Made by a program: the position numbers and the translations under genes
NCBI RefSeq assembly: GCF_016918545.1
Contig: NZ_JAFFQC010000014.1
Span: 43,121-107,120, forward strand
Length of the DNA stretch: 64,000 nt
DNA from: Desulfobulbus alkaliphilus
GTDB taxonomy: Bacteria > Desulfobacterota > Desulfobulbia > Desulfobulbales > Desulfobulbaceae
Reading direction: 5' to 3'
Notes under the pieces: model-generated
What the model was told of the DNA's origin: nothing
The model's database searches: none
What the model saw: only the letters and a program-made list of their open reading frames with translations
In this document: one piece after another, positions 56,317-64,000 of the stretch
Layout of the letters: every line of letters starts with the position of its first letter
Numbering within the stretch: the stretch's first letter is position 1

Positions 56317-57762
56317 ATGTATCACCAGCACTTTCAACTGACGCAACCACCGTTTCAACAGGAACCAGATCCACAGTTCCTGTTTCAGCACCCCGAATGG
56401 GAAGCCCTGTCCCGGTCTTTGCTTGCAGATATCCTCCAAGGACCTCCCCTGATCAAACTCATCGGTACGGTAGGGACAGGCAAGACCTTTCTCTGCCGAT
56501 TCATCTCCGATCAGTTGCCCCGCTCACATGAAGTTATTCATATCGACAACCCGGTGGGCGCTTTTGATGATCTCGTCCGCATCATCTGTCTTGGCCTGGG
56601 AACCAACCTGGCGGACAAAAAAGAGCCGGTCGACCCGGTTGAGGAGCTGTTTCACCTTCTCAAGACCAGTAAAAACCGGGGCATTAAGACTGTCTTGATC
56701 GTTGACGAGGCGGAAAAGACCTTCCTGGCCACCCTGGAGCGGTTGATTCGTTTCAGCTGTGAAAACGACCAGGACCTTGCCCTGACTCTTCTCCTCAGTG
56801 GCCGACCGGAACTGCAGGCCAATCTGAAACAGCTCTCTGTTTTTTACAGTAAGGTTGACACCGGTCCGGACTATACTCTCCCCCCCTTGAATGAAGAGCT
56901 GACCAGCCAATATCTTAGATTTCGAATCAAGACCGCGGGCCCGGATCGCAAGACCTCCGATGACCTCTTCACCGAGGCCGCAGTGGCCAGAATTTTTCAT
57001 CTCTCCCAAGGCAACCTGCGCACAATCAACGACCTGGCGGAAAAGGCCCTGCAGGCGGCTGGCGCGCAGCAGGCCACCCATATCCAAGCCAACCATATCC
57101 TGTACCCGTCCACCCAGCGAAGCAGGAAGAAAAGCTCTTGGTCCGTGCCGCTGAAAGTGATCCCTCGCAATAAATATATCGCCGGCGCTGTTGCCGGTCT
57201 TGTTGTGCTGGTGGTGTTCATCGGCTTATTGACCCGTAGCGACAACGACCAACAGACAACGGACGCGCCCATGGCAGTCACCCAAACAGTGGAGGAAGAG
57301 CACGAGGTACCATCAGAAGATCGTGACCACATCGCTATGGATTTGCGCGACGAACAGGAAACAGCCGTTGTCGAGGTTGAAGAAACAGAAGAACCACCGG
57401 CGATCGTCGACACAACTCCCAGAGACGGCGACGCAATCTTTCAAGAACGGCTACGGGCCAGTGCCGGCTGGGTAGCCGGGGCGTACAGGGGTGAATACAC
57501 CATCTACGTCCTGCAGCTGAGCTCCGATCAGGTCGAAGCCGAAATCTCCGCTCTCCTGGTGGAGGATGTCTATTATCAGGCCAGGAATCAATTGTATCTC
57601 CTGCGCTATAATACCGTACCACCGAGTATTCATGTCTTTCACGGAAGATACGCCACCATGGATGCGGCCTGGCAAGCGTGGGACACCCTGCCCGCTCCCC
57701 TGCAACAAAAGCACCCCCAGCCGCTTGCCATCAGCGAAGCTCTTGAATTGCCGCGGAATTGA
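56317..57762 (+). CDS. ExeA-type AAA ATPase with transmembrane helix and SPOR-like tail
   Basis: A 481-residue protein. Residues 1-270 are an ExeA-like AAA domain: start MYHQHFQLTQPPFQQEPDP, Walker A GTVGTGKT (50-57), Walker B TVLIVDEAE (~125-133), and QGNLRTINDLAEKAL. A membrane helix lies at about 286-305 (YIAGAVAGLVVLVVFIGLL). An acidic linker follows, then a C-terminal ~75-residue region (YTIYVLQLSS ... VFHGRYATMDAAWQAWDTLP) resembling the SPOR peptidoglycan-binding fold. The layout is like that of DamX-type division proteins and pilus or secretion assembly ATPases. AAGGAG-like sites are not obvious; GAGGAGAAC lies well upstream. Confidence 0.87.
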   Translation: MYHQHFQLTQPPFQQEPDPQFLFQHPEWEALSRSLLADILQGPPLIKLIGTVGTGKTFLCRFISDQLPRSHEVIHIDNPVGAFDDLVRIICLGLGTNLADKKEPVDPVEELFHLLKTSKNRGIKTVLIVDEAEKTFLATLERLIRFSCENDQDLALTLLLSGRPELQANLKQLSVFYSKVDTGPDYTLPPLNEELTSQYLRFRIKTAGPDRKTSDDLFTEAAVARIFHLSQGNLRTINDLAEKALQAAGAQQATHIQANHILYPSTQRSRKKSSWSVPLKVIPRNKYIAGAVAGLVVLVVFIGLLTRSDNDQQTTDAPMAVTQTVEEEHEVPSEDRDHIAMDLRDEQETAVVEVEETEEPPAIVDTTPRDGDAIFQERLRASAGWVAGAYRGEYTIYVLQLSSDQVEAEISALLVEDVYYQARNQLYLLRYNTVPPSIHVFHGRYATMDAAWQAWDTLPAPLQQKHPQPLAISEALELPRN

Positions 57763-57880
57763 TGGAGAAAACCTGACCCGCAGCAGATCGGCACCCCCGG
57801 TTTTTTTTGCCAGATGGTTGCGACCATGATGCGGGCTGCCGGCACCGGATCAATGGTGAGAGCATGCTGTTCGTATTACC

Positions 57881-57990
57881 CCTCGATCCGTGACGGCTGG
57901 ACTTTAGTTTGAGTTTATTTTACTGTATTCATGTTATAAGTACGGTGACATTCATAACAATTTACGTTCACCAGCCCACCTTAGGGCGTC
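57881..57990 (+). repeat. CCTGAATCCGTGA element, copy 12, degenerate, right part lost
   Basis: Left end CCTCGATCCGTGACGGCTGG, then diverged interior (TTTACTGTATTCATGTTATAA) and a weakened hairpin CCACCTTAGGGCG. No right end. It lies between the ATPase gene and the small thiamine-binding-like gene. Confidence 0.78.
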
Positions 57991-58246
57991 ATGTTGAGGT
58001 TGAAGGGACTCTTTTCGATTTTTTACCGGCAACAATTCGGATACCAGGCTCATGGCAGGAGTTCCAGGTTGTACTCAGAGCTTTTTTCGAGCATAGTGGC
58101 GTCATGGGTTCCTGTGACAGCGAAACACACCATTTCGCCCCACAGGCACGGTATTCCCAACCAGCCGCTTCCCAAAGGGGCCGGTTGCCGCAAACAGTAT
58201 TTTCACCAACCCGCATCCGCCCTGCGGGTGCTCGAGAGAGAACAGT
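57991..58246. other. Intergenic stretch upstream of the MTH1187-type gene
   Basis: About 255 bp without a supported gene; open frames here match no known family. Confidence 0.45.
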
Positions 58247-58546
58247 ATGCATGTTATCTTGGATTTATGTATTGTCCCCCTGGGGGTCGGTGTTTCAGTG
58301 TCCGCCTATGTGGCCGAATGCCACCGGATCATTCAGACAACCGGCCTGAAAACACAACTGCATGCCTACGGTACCAACATCGAAGGCGACTGGGACGCGG
58401 TCATGGCCGCGGTCAAACAGTGTCATGAGCGCGTGCACGCAATGGGCGCACCACGGATCACCACCACCATCAAACTTGGCACCCGCACCGACCGCAGCCA
58501 GTCCATGGCCGACAAGGTGCAAAGTGTTCACGATCAACTGACCTGA
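58247..58546 (+). CDS. MTH1187/YqgV-type small ferredoxin-fold protein
   Basis: A 99-residue protein with the family opening (MHVILDLCIVPLGVGVSVS AYVAEC) and the late ITTTIKLGTRTDR. Relatives form a beta-alpha-beta fold and some bind thiamine or related ligands. The function here is unknown. GAGAGAAC precedes the ATG. Confidence 0.88.
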   Translation: MHVILDLCIVPLGVGVSVSAYVAECHRIIQTTGLKTQLHAYGTNIEGDWDAVMAAVKQCHERVHAMGAPRITTTIKLGTRTDRSQSMADKVQSVHDQLT

Positions 58547-58577
58547 ACAAAGCATCCGATCCGCGGGGCCACAAGCG

Positions 58578-58771
58578 CCTGAACCCGTTTGTTCGTGGCC
58601 GTTTGATTAAAGTAGACTTTTATCGGACGGTTACGGCCAATGAAGATGGCGTGCGGACCAACACCTCCGAAGGGCGGCTGGTGAGGGTGAAGAACCAAGA
58701 ATATCGTCATGTTTTTAATCTGATTACAGAAAATCAGAGCAAAAACAAGAGGTCAGCCGTCACGGATTCAG
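58578..58771 (-). repeat. CCTGAATCCGTGA element, copy 13, near full length, inverted
   Basis: A 194-bp inverted copy with ends GCCTGAACCCGTTTGTTCG and GCCGTCACGGATTCAG. The hairpin strand reads CTCCGAAGGGCGGCTGG. It lies between two convergent genes. Confidence 0.88.
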
Positions 58772-58843
58772 CGGAGGTAAAAGCTCGCCTGGAAGGGACA
58801 TAGCTTGCCCAGGAGTACAACCCGCCCAATGCAAGCTTTGCTG

Positions 58844-60796
58844 TCAATCCCTCTTCAGTACCCGCTCCAGAGCCTCTTTGAGCACCGCTTTCTGATACGG
58901 TTTCCGCAAGAAGACCTGTGGGCGTTCCCGATCGCCACTGGCAAGCACTTTGGACTCGTCATGACCACTGACCAGGATCACCGGAATGTCAGGACGAATC
59001 CGTCGCAGGGCCGCCATCAATTCCCAACCATCCATCCGCGGCATGCTCAAGTCCGAAAGGACAACCCGCACCTCGTCAGCATGTTGAGTGAACATATCCA
59101 CCGCCTCGAGTCCGTCTTGTGCCACCAATACCTCGTAGCCCAGGCGGGTGAGCATGGTTGCCGCCATCTCCCGCATCATCGCATGGTCCTCAACCAGCAG
59201 AACAGCGCCTTCCCCTGCCGGAGCCAATGAAGGGGCGGCCGCATCTTGCAGGCAAACACTCTCCTCTGGTATGGGCAAAAACACCCGGAAGGCACAACCC
59301 TGACCCTTGCCGCTTGTTACGGTGATCGCGCCACCATGCGCCTTAACAATACCCAGGACCACGGGCAGCCCAAGACCACGCCCAGTGAACTTGCTGGAAT
59401 AAAAAGGATCAAAAATTTTATCGATATCAGCCGGCGCTATCCCGCCGCCAGTATCGGCAACTTCCAGGCAGGCGTACTGGAACCCCACGCCGTGCCAGTC
59501 CAGGGGGAAACGATGTTCTGCCGGAATTGCAGCCTTTGCAACGATGGTGACGGTCAAGGCCACTGTTCCCTGGTTTTCACCAACAGCCTCCCAGGCATTC
59601 GTCACCAAATTGGTCAAGACCTGTTGGACCTGACCGACATTGCCACGAATAAACGGACCATGGGATGGGGCTTTGACCTTGAACTGCAGTTCCTTGGGAA
59701 CAATTGCCTGCAGCATGGGCAGAGTTTGCCGGCAAACCTCACCCAGATCAAGTAATTCGTGCCGACCTGTTTGCTGACCGAGATACGAGAGCATCAAGCC
59801 ACTGACTTCCGCCGCGTTACGGGCTCCCTGCATGGCGGCAACGAGAAACCTGCTGGTTACTGATTCAGCAGGCAGGTCTTCAATGGCCATCTCCAGGTTT
59901 CCCATCACCACGCCGAGCTGATTGTTGAAGTGATGCGCTATGGCTCCGGCCATCTGCTTCAGACTTTCGGCCTTCTGCAGGTTCCAGTGTTTTCTTTCGA
60001 GCTGAGCATGTTCCTTCTCGGCTTGCTTCCGTTCAGTTATATCGAGTCCATGGCCGATGTAACCGAGAAAAGCTCCATCGCTGTTGTACCGGGGTCCTCC
60101 CTCATCCAGTATCCATCGATAGGTACCGTCGTTACGACGCAAACGGTATTCCACTGTGAAGCCGGATCGCTGGTCAAATGCATCACCGTATGTCTGCCAT
60201 ACATGCTGGCGATCTTCCGGGTGCACACCCATCAGCCATCCCATACCGGTTTCCTCGCCAACAGATCTCCCGGTAAATTCACAACGAATCCCATTGACGA
60301 AATCAAAAAGCTTATCCGTGCCCGAGGTCCAGATCAGCACTTGCCCGGAATTTGCCAGACTTTTGAAATTCTGCTCACTTTCACGAAGTTGCCCGAGATT
60401 TTCACGGAGTTGACGATCCAGGCCATGCCGGTTGAGAGCCACCTGGAGGGTGGCGGCAAGCTCCCGTTCGGACACGGGTTTAATCAGAAAGCCGTAAGGT
60501 GCGGCGACTTTGGCCTCTTCCAGCAAGGGATCATGGGTGAGACCGGTCAAAAATACGACCGGAATATCCGATGTCCTGTACAATATTTCAGCTGTGGCAA
60601 TACCGTTGATGGTCCCGGCGAGATTGATATCCATCAGGACCAGATCCACCTGGTTATCAGCCAGAAAGGCCAAGGCCTCCTCACCTGAAGGAACGGGACC
60701 GGTTACGGTATACCCAAGACGGGCAATCATATCTTCGAGAACCATGGCCAGAATGGCCTCATCTTCAACGATGAGGATAGTGGCGGCAGAGGTCAT
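58844..60796 (-). CDS. Hybrid sensor kinase REC-PAS-HisKA-HATPase-REC
   Basis: A 650-residue signalling protein. Domain order: receiver (about 1-120; VLMDINLAG holds the acceptor aspartate), PAS (about 150-265; VEYRLRRNDGTYRWILDEGG), dimerisation with phospho-histidine in MAGAIAHHFNNQLGV, HATPase (LTNLVTNAWEAVGEN, GGGIAPADIDKIFDPFYSSK, GRGLGLPVVLGIVKAHGG) and a C-terminal receiver (VVLSDLSMPRMDGWEL). It lacks membrane segments, so it should sense in the cytoplasm. Receivers at both ends suggest it works within a phosphorelay. No partner regulator is adjacent. Confidence 0.92.
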   Translation of the reverse strand: MTSAATILIVEDEAILAMVLEDMIARLGYTVTGPVPSGEEALAFLADNQVDLVLMDINLAGTINGIATAEILYRTSDIPVVFLTGLTHDPLLEEAKVAAPYGFLIKPVSERELAATLQVALNRHGLDRQLRENLGQLRESEQNFKSLANSGQVLIWTSGTDKLFDFVNGIRCEFTGRSVGEETGMGWLMGVHPEDRQHVWQTYGDAFDQRSGFTVEYRLRRNDGTYRWILDEGGPRYNSDGAFLGYIGHGLDITERKQAEKEHAQLERKHWNLQKAESLKQMAGAIAHHFNNQLGVVMGNLEMAIEDLPAESVTSRFLVAAMQGARNAAEVSGLMLSYLGQQTGRHELLDLGEVCRQTLPMLQAIVPKELQFKVKAPSHGPFIRGNVGQVQQVLTNLVTNAWEAVGENQGTVALTVTIVAKAAIPAEHRFPLDWHGVGFQYACLEVADTGGGIAPADIDKIFDPFYSSKFTGRGLGLPVVLGIVKAHGGAITVTSGKGQGCAFRVFLPIPEESVCLQDAAAPSLAPAGEGAVLLVEDHAMMREMAATMLTRLGYEVLVAQDGLEAVDMFTQHADEVRVVLSDLSMPRMDGWELMAALRRIRPDIPVILVSGHDESKVLASGDRERPQVFLRKPYQKAVLKEALERVLKRD

Positions 60797-61123
60797 ACAT
60801 TTCTCCGGTTATAAAACGCAATGTCCGGTATCAACAATCACACCAGGCCATGGACGTACCGATGCACATCACCACCCACCGCACAGGACACCGCGTCCCG
60901 CCGACGGAAAGACCCTTGATCTGCATTAAAACGAACAATCCGCGGGAGCGAACATCGACGTTCCATCCGTCCTCCCTTGATCATTTCTTCATTTAATCAT
61001 GGTATCCACCGCAATCGAGCTCTGCAACTCATTTTCCTTCACACGAGCAGGTGATGAGCAACGGCGACAAAGGCCTGAAAACCTGGACGCGGTTTTTCCC
61101 CTCGCCGGCCCCCCTTGCAACAT
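60797..61123. other. Intergenic stretch upstream of the hybrid kinase
   Basis: About 330 bp ending at element copy 14. No supported gene or clear promoter is visible. Confidence 0.5.
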
Positions 61124-61341
61124 CCTGAATCCGTGACGGCTGGACGCTTGTTTTGGATATATCTTGCTGTAATCTAATTATAATTTTAGCAGAATTCTTA
61201 AAGAGAACCTTCACCAGCCACCCTTCGGGGCGTCCGTGCGCACGCCATCTTCATTGCCCGTAATTATCCGATAAAGTGTACTTTAATCGAACGGCCACGA
61301 ACAACGAAGCTGACGCACGGACGAACGCTCACGGATTCAGG
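61124..61341 (+). repeat. CCTGAATCCGTGA element, copy 14, full length
   Basis: A 218-bp copy very close to copy 1, with perfect ends CCTGAATCCGTGA and TCACGGATTCAGG. Paired arms, the hairpin CACCCTTCGGGGCG and the right-hand stem are kept. The right end directly abuts the stop codon of the GAF gene (61342-61344). No target duplication is visible. Confidence 0.93.
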
Positions 61342-62109
61342 CTACCCTTTGGCACGGGCATTCATTCGTTCGATAACCGCGTCCGCGTTTTCCGGGTAGA
61401 GTTCCCGAAGGCAGTCGGGACACAGTCCGTGGCTGAAGCTGGTATCCGTATGGGCAGACAGGTATGCCTCAAGTCGAGACCATACTCCCTTGTCGTCCCG
61501 AACATTCCTGCAATGGCAACACATGGGCAGGATGGAACGTAAGGTCTTGATTTCTGAAAGGGCACACTGTAATTGGTGGTTTTTCTCTCGGAGAAGGTCC
61601 ATTTGCCGACTGTTGGCCAGCGCTATTGCCGCCAGATCGCCAAAAACCATGGCGATTTCGGCATCCTCATCCGTGAAATCCGCAGGTTTGTTGGCCAACC
61701 CCATAAGGCCCACCGTCTTCCCGTCAATGTTCAGAGGCGCGAACATCACGTTCTTCAGAGCAGCATGGCCATCGGGCATATATTTCACCCATTCGCTCTT
61801 CATAAAATCGTTATCATACGTGGCGCGGTGCGTCTCATAAGCAATGGAACGGAGCCCGCGAATGGGCATGGGCAATTCCGGCGCAACTGAACATGGGACC
61901 CCACCGGCTTCAAGAAAGAGGACTTCGTTCTCCTGACCGTCCTCGCTGAGAAGTGCAACATAACCGGATACCGCACCGGTTATTTCCCGGCAATGATCGA
62001 AGATCGCGCGGGCTGCATCGGTGAAATTCTGTTGTCCTAAGATTGCGCGCGCCCCACTGACCACGGCATCGAGTTTTGCTGCAGCCGTGGATTTGGCATC
62101 TAATGTCAT
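61342..62109 (-). CDS. GAF-domain protein with C-terminal cysteine cluster
   Basis: A 255-residue protein. Residues ~20-180 form a GAF domain (SGYVALLSEDGQENEVLFLE, KTVGLMGLANKP). A short coiled linker (MDLLREKNHQLQCALSEI) leads to a C-terminal module LPMCCHCRNVRDDKGVW...LCPDCLRELYP that looks like a zinc- or iron-binding signalling tail found in many deltaproteobacterial sensor proteins. Start ATG 62109 has AGATAGGG upstream. The stop codon is directly followed by element copy 14. It could sense a small ligand or redox state; no output domain is visible. Confidence 0.85.
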   Translation of the reverse strand: MTLDAKSTAAAKLDAVVSGARAILGQQNFTDAARAIFDHCREITGAVSGYVALLSEDGQENEVLFLEAGGVPCSVAPELPMPIRGLRSIAYETHRATYDNDFMKSEWVKYMPDGHAALKNVMFAPLNIDGKTVGLMGLANKPADFTDEDAEIAMVFGDLAAIALANSRQMDLLREKNHQLQCALSEIKTLRSILPMCCHCRNVRDDKGVWSRLEAYLSAHTDTSFSHGLCPDCLRELYPENADAVIERMNARAKG

Positions 62110-62401
62110 TTGTTTCCCTATCTTTCTCACTTGATGGCTTGGTAAAAGTCACCCGCAGACTGTTATCGAAAAGAACCCGTCGGCGGGAGTATTTGTTCAT
62201 GGCTGGCATGTTCAGGCATCGTCTCCGGATAGGCTCAGTCGGAAACACTAAACCATGGAAATGTACCCGGTGAACGGCTCGAAACAATGGTTCTTTTCCC
62301 GTACTCCTTCACCCCGAAGATATTTTCAGGCGAGAGAATACGATATCTTATAATAACTATTACCATGTTTTTGGCTGATTGACCAGCCTGGTAACAAATA
62401 T

Positions 62402-62502
62402 CCTGAATCCGTGACGGCTGGGTTCTTGCTTTGGACATATCTTACTGTAATTAGATTGTAATTGCATTGGAATCCTTGACAACACCCTTCACCAGCCACT
62501 GA
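62402..62502 (+). repeat. CCTGAATCCGTGA element, copy 15, right part lost
   Basis: Left end CCTGAATCCGTGACGGCTGG and interior up to CACCAGCCAC; then the similarity stops near GAGTGCTCACC. It lies in the 800-bp gap between the GAF and PAS genes. Confidence 0.88.
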
Positions 62503-62824
62503 GTGCTCACCCCCTCATTTTATTTGTATTTCTCTTGCACAGGCGCTTCCACAAGGGCACAATAATTCTATATCCACCCATTCTTCCGGTATATCAACTT
62601 GGCTGTCCTCTTTTCATAAACGGGATAGAGAGGCAAAAAACAGCTTCTGCCTCGAATTTCTCGATACACGCCGCCAATTTCCTGCCAGATGCCCGCATCA
62701 TGGGTGAAAAAGGGGTAGACGTCTGCAAACGGGACAGCAGCGGAACTGCTGGGGCAACTAGACCCAACCGCATGCTATCGCCCGAGCAATACCAGGGGGA
62801 CTGCTATCAAGAGGAAGAAAAGCC
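62503..62824. other. Gap with a GNRA-like hairpin upstream of the PAS gene
   Basis: Without a supported gene. It holds a stem CAGCAG-CGGAA-CTGCTG (about 62742-62758) followed by GGGGCAACTAGACCC. The layout weakly recalls a cyclic-di-GMP riboswitch, but conserved positions do not match well. Confidence 0.2.
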
Positions 62825-62899
62825 ATGAGCGAAACGCGGCAAAACGCCGGGCAGTCGCCCTTCAACCCTTCGACGCTGCACAAACAGGCCAAGGAGTAA
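62825..62899 (+). pseudogene. Frameshifted N-terminus of the PAS protein, or short leader ORF
   Basis: A 24-codon frame (MSETRQNAGQSPFNPSTLHK ending AKE, then TAA) lies 8 bases upstream of the PAS gene in another frame. Its STLHKQAKE resembles the short helical N-terminus that PAS kinases of this type carry just before LSPEE...HELQVHQIELE. A one-base frameshift would join the two. It could also be a leader peptide. Confidence 0.45.
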
Positions 62900-62907
62900 G
62901 CCTAACC

Positions 62908-63957
62908 ATGCAACCGCCCCCTCTGTCTCCACAAACCCCGGAAGAATGCCAACGGTTCATCCACGAACTGCAGAACCGCCAGATCGAACTGGAGAGACAG
63001 AACAAGGAGCTTCTCGTCGCCCAGGCCCGGGTCGAAGCCGAGCGGGCCCGCTATTTCGACCTCTATGACCAGGCCCCGGTGAGCTACATTACCCTGTCCG
63101 AGCAGGGCCTGATCCAGGAGGCCAACCTCACCCTCGCCACCCTGCTGGGTACGGCACGCGATACCCTGGTCAACCAGTCGTTCTCCCGTTTCATCCACCA
63201 GGATGACCAGGACATCTACGACCTGCATCGCAAGCAACTCCTGGCGACAGGTACCCTCCAGAAATGTGATCTCCGGCTGGTCAAGCCCAATGGCGGGTAT
63301 ATCTGGGCACATTTGAAGGCAACCGCCGCCCAGGCGGATGACGGTGCGCCTTTATGTCGTGTGGTACTGACTGATATCAGCGATTACAAGCGTGAGAATG
63401 AGGCGCTCCGGGAAAGTAAGGAGCGTTTCCGGAAATTGGTTACAAGCGCAAACAGCGTGATTCTTCACATGGACAGCGAGGGGCGTATCACTTTTTTCAA
63501 TGAGTTTGCGCAACGGTTGTTCGGCTATACCGCTGAGGAGGTGCTTGGCCGGAGCGTTATGGAAACCATTGTACCCAAAACAGACATCACCGGCGTTGAT
63601 CTGCACAACATGATTCTGGATATTGTCCGCCACCCCGATTCATATGCACAGAACGAGAATGAAAATATGCGCCGTGATGGGAGTCGCGTATGGATATCCT
63701 GGACCAACACCCCCATCTTCAATGACGAGGGAGATGTATACGAAATATTGTGCATTGGCAACGACATCACCGAGCGCAAGCGTGCCGAGGAGGAGAACAA
63801 GCGGTTCAGGACTATTGCGGACAACGCGGTTTATGGTAAGGCGATTGCCAACCTTCAAGGCCATTTGTTGTACGTAGTGCCTGAACTAAAACTCAAAAAC
63901 AACAATAAATCAAGTTGTTGTCACCATGCTCCAGACATGAAGAAAATGAGAGCATGA
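62908..63957 (+). CDS. PAS-domain sensor protein, truncated at the C-terminus
   Basis: A 349-residue fragment. It starts with the helix ECQRFIHELQNRQIELERQN, then has two PAS domains with PAC parts (about 50-165: RYFDLYDQAPVSYITLSEQG; about 170-295: VILHMDSEGRITFFNEFAQRL, ending in GNDITERKRAEEE) and the start of a third (FRTIADNAVYGKAIANLQGH LLYV). After LLYV the protein turns abruptly into low-complexity sequence (LKLKNNNKSSCCHHA) and stops. An output domain (kinase or GGDEF) is expected but missing, so the gene was probably cut by an insertion or deletion near 63,880. Confidence 0.8.
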   Translation: MQPPPLSPQTPEECQRFIHELQNRQIELERQNKELLVAQARVEAERARYFDLYDQAPVSYITLSEQGLIQEANLTLATLLGTARDTLVNQSFSRFIHQDDQDIYDLHRKQLLATGTLQKCDLRLVKPNGGYIWAHLKATAAQADDGAPLCRVVLTDISDYKRENEALRESKERFRKLVTSANSVILHMDSEGRITFFNEFAQRLFGYTAEEVLGRSVMETIVPKTDITGVDLHNMILDIVRHPDSYAQNENENMRRDGSRVWISWTNTPIFNDEGDVYEILCIGNDITERKRAEEENKRFRTIADNAVYGKAIANLQGHLLYVVPELKLKNNNKSSCCHHAPDMKKMRA

Positions 63958-64000
63958 ATAACGACGAGAGCCGTTAATAGTGTAACATATTGATTACTAT

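Noticed and set aside
56018..56374. 118-codon minus-strand frame upstream of the second ExeA-type ATPase
   Set aside because: Partly antisense to the ATPase start and without recognisable features.

Overview
The window looks like chromosomal DNA of an anaerobic member of the Desulfobacterota, most likely Desulfobulbales. This is inferred from gene content only: a split ATP synthase operon with paired b and b' subunits, a class I iron-sulfur fumarase, an EpmA/EF-P pair, a complete oleABCD set, PAS/GAF signalling proteins and a two-part RdgC-like family. No ribosomal RNA is present, so the assignment is not firm. Most of the window is densely packed core metabolism, with long runs of minus-strand genes.

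Layout. 0-2 kb: 3' end of mnmG, lgt, an HU-type protein. 2-4.4 kb: an orphan NarL-type regulator coupled to a fused Nth-Xth repair enzyme. 4.6-8.9 kb: an exopolysaccharide control module (Wzz-type co-polymerase, ExeA-type ATPase, BY-kinase) and a divergent PPP-family phosphatase. 8.9-14.4 kb: epmA-efp, then an overlapping phosphodiesterase-HIT-mutS unit. 15-17 kb: a secreted cell-wall amidase. 17.4-23.5 kb: the atpF'FHAGDC operon with its terminator. 23.9-36.3 kb: a long minus-strand array downstream of alaS, made of a stand-alone ketosynthase, an ACP, two CrtI-like FAD enzymes, FabG-, FabZ- and FabI-like enzymes, a DUF1232 protein and oleABCD. 39-46 kb: acs, an ArsR-like regulator, an MFS carrier and fumarase. 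46-53.5 kb: an MBL-fold hydrolase and a minus-strand run hemW-radC-gatB-RdgC-like pieces and a TPR protein. 53.7-54 kb: tRNA-Lys and tRNA-Glu with promoter and terminator. 54.6-64 kb: wecB, a second ExeA-type ATPase, an MTH1187-type protein, a hybrid sensor kinase, a GAF protein and a PAS protein that looks broken at both ends.

Two things stand out. First, the 23.9-36.3 kb array joins a type II fatty-acid synthase carrying two phytoene-desaturase-like enzymes to a full olefin (OleABCD) pathway. I read it as a possible oxygen-independent route to polyunsaturated acyl chains that are then condensed head to head into a long polyene hydrocarbon. The ole half is an established pathway; the polyunsaturated-chain half and the link between them are inference.

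Second, fifteen copies or fragments of one intergenic element (full length about 217 bp) are scattered from 10 to 62.5 kb. Its ends are 13-bp inverted repeats (CCTGAATCCGTGA), three copies are flanked by 5-6 bp direct repeats, several share internal deletions, and the interior is built of nested palindromes including a UUCG-capped hairpin. It behaves like a non-autonomous mobile element (MITE-like) that also makes structured RNA, and it lies directly against start and stop codons of several genes. No transposase, CRISPR array or prophage was found.
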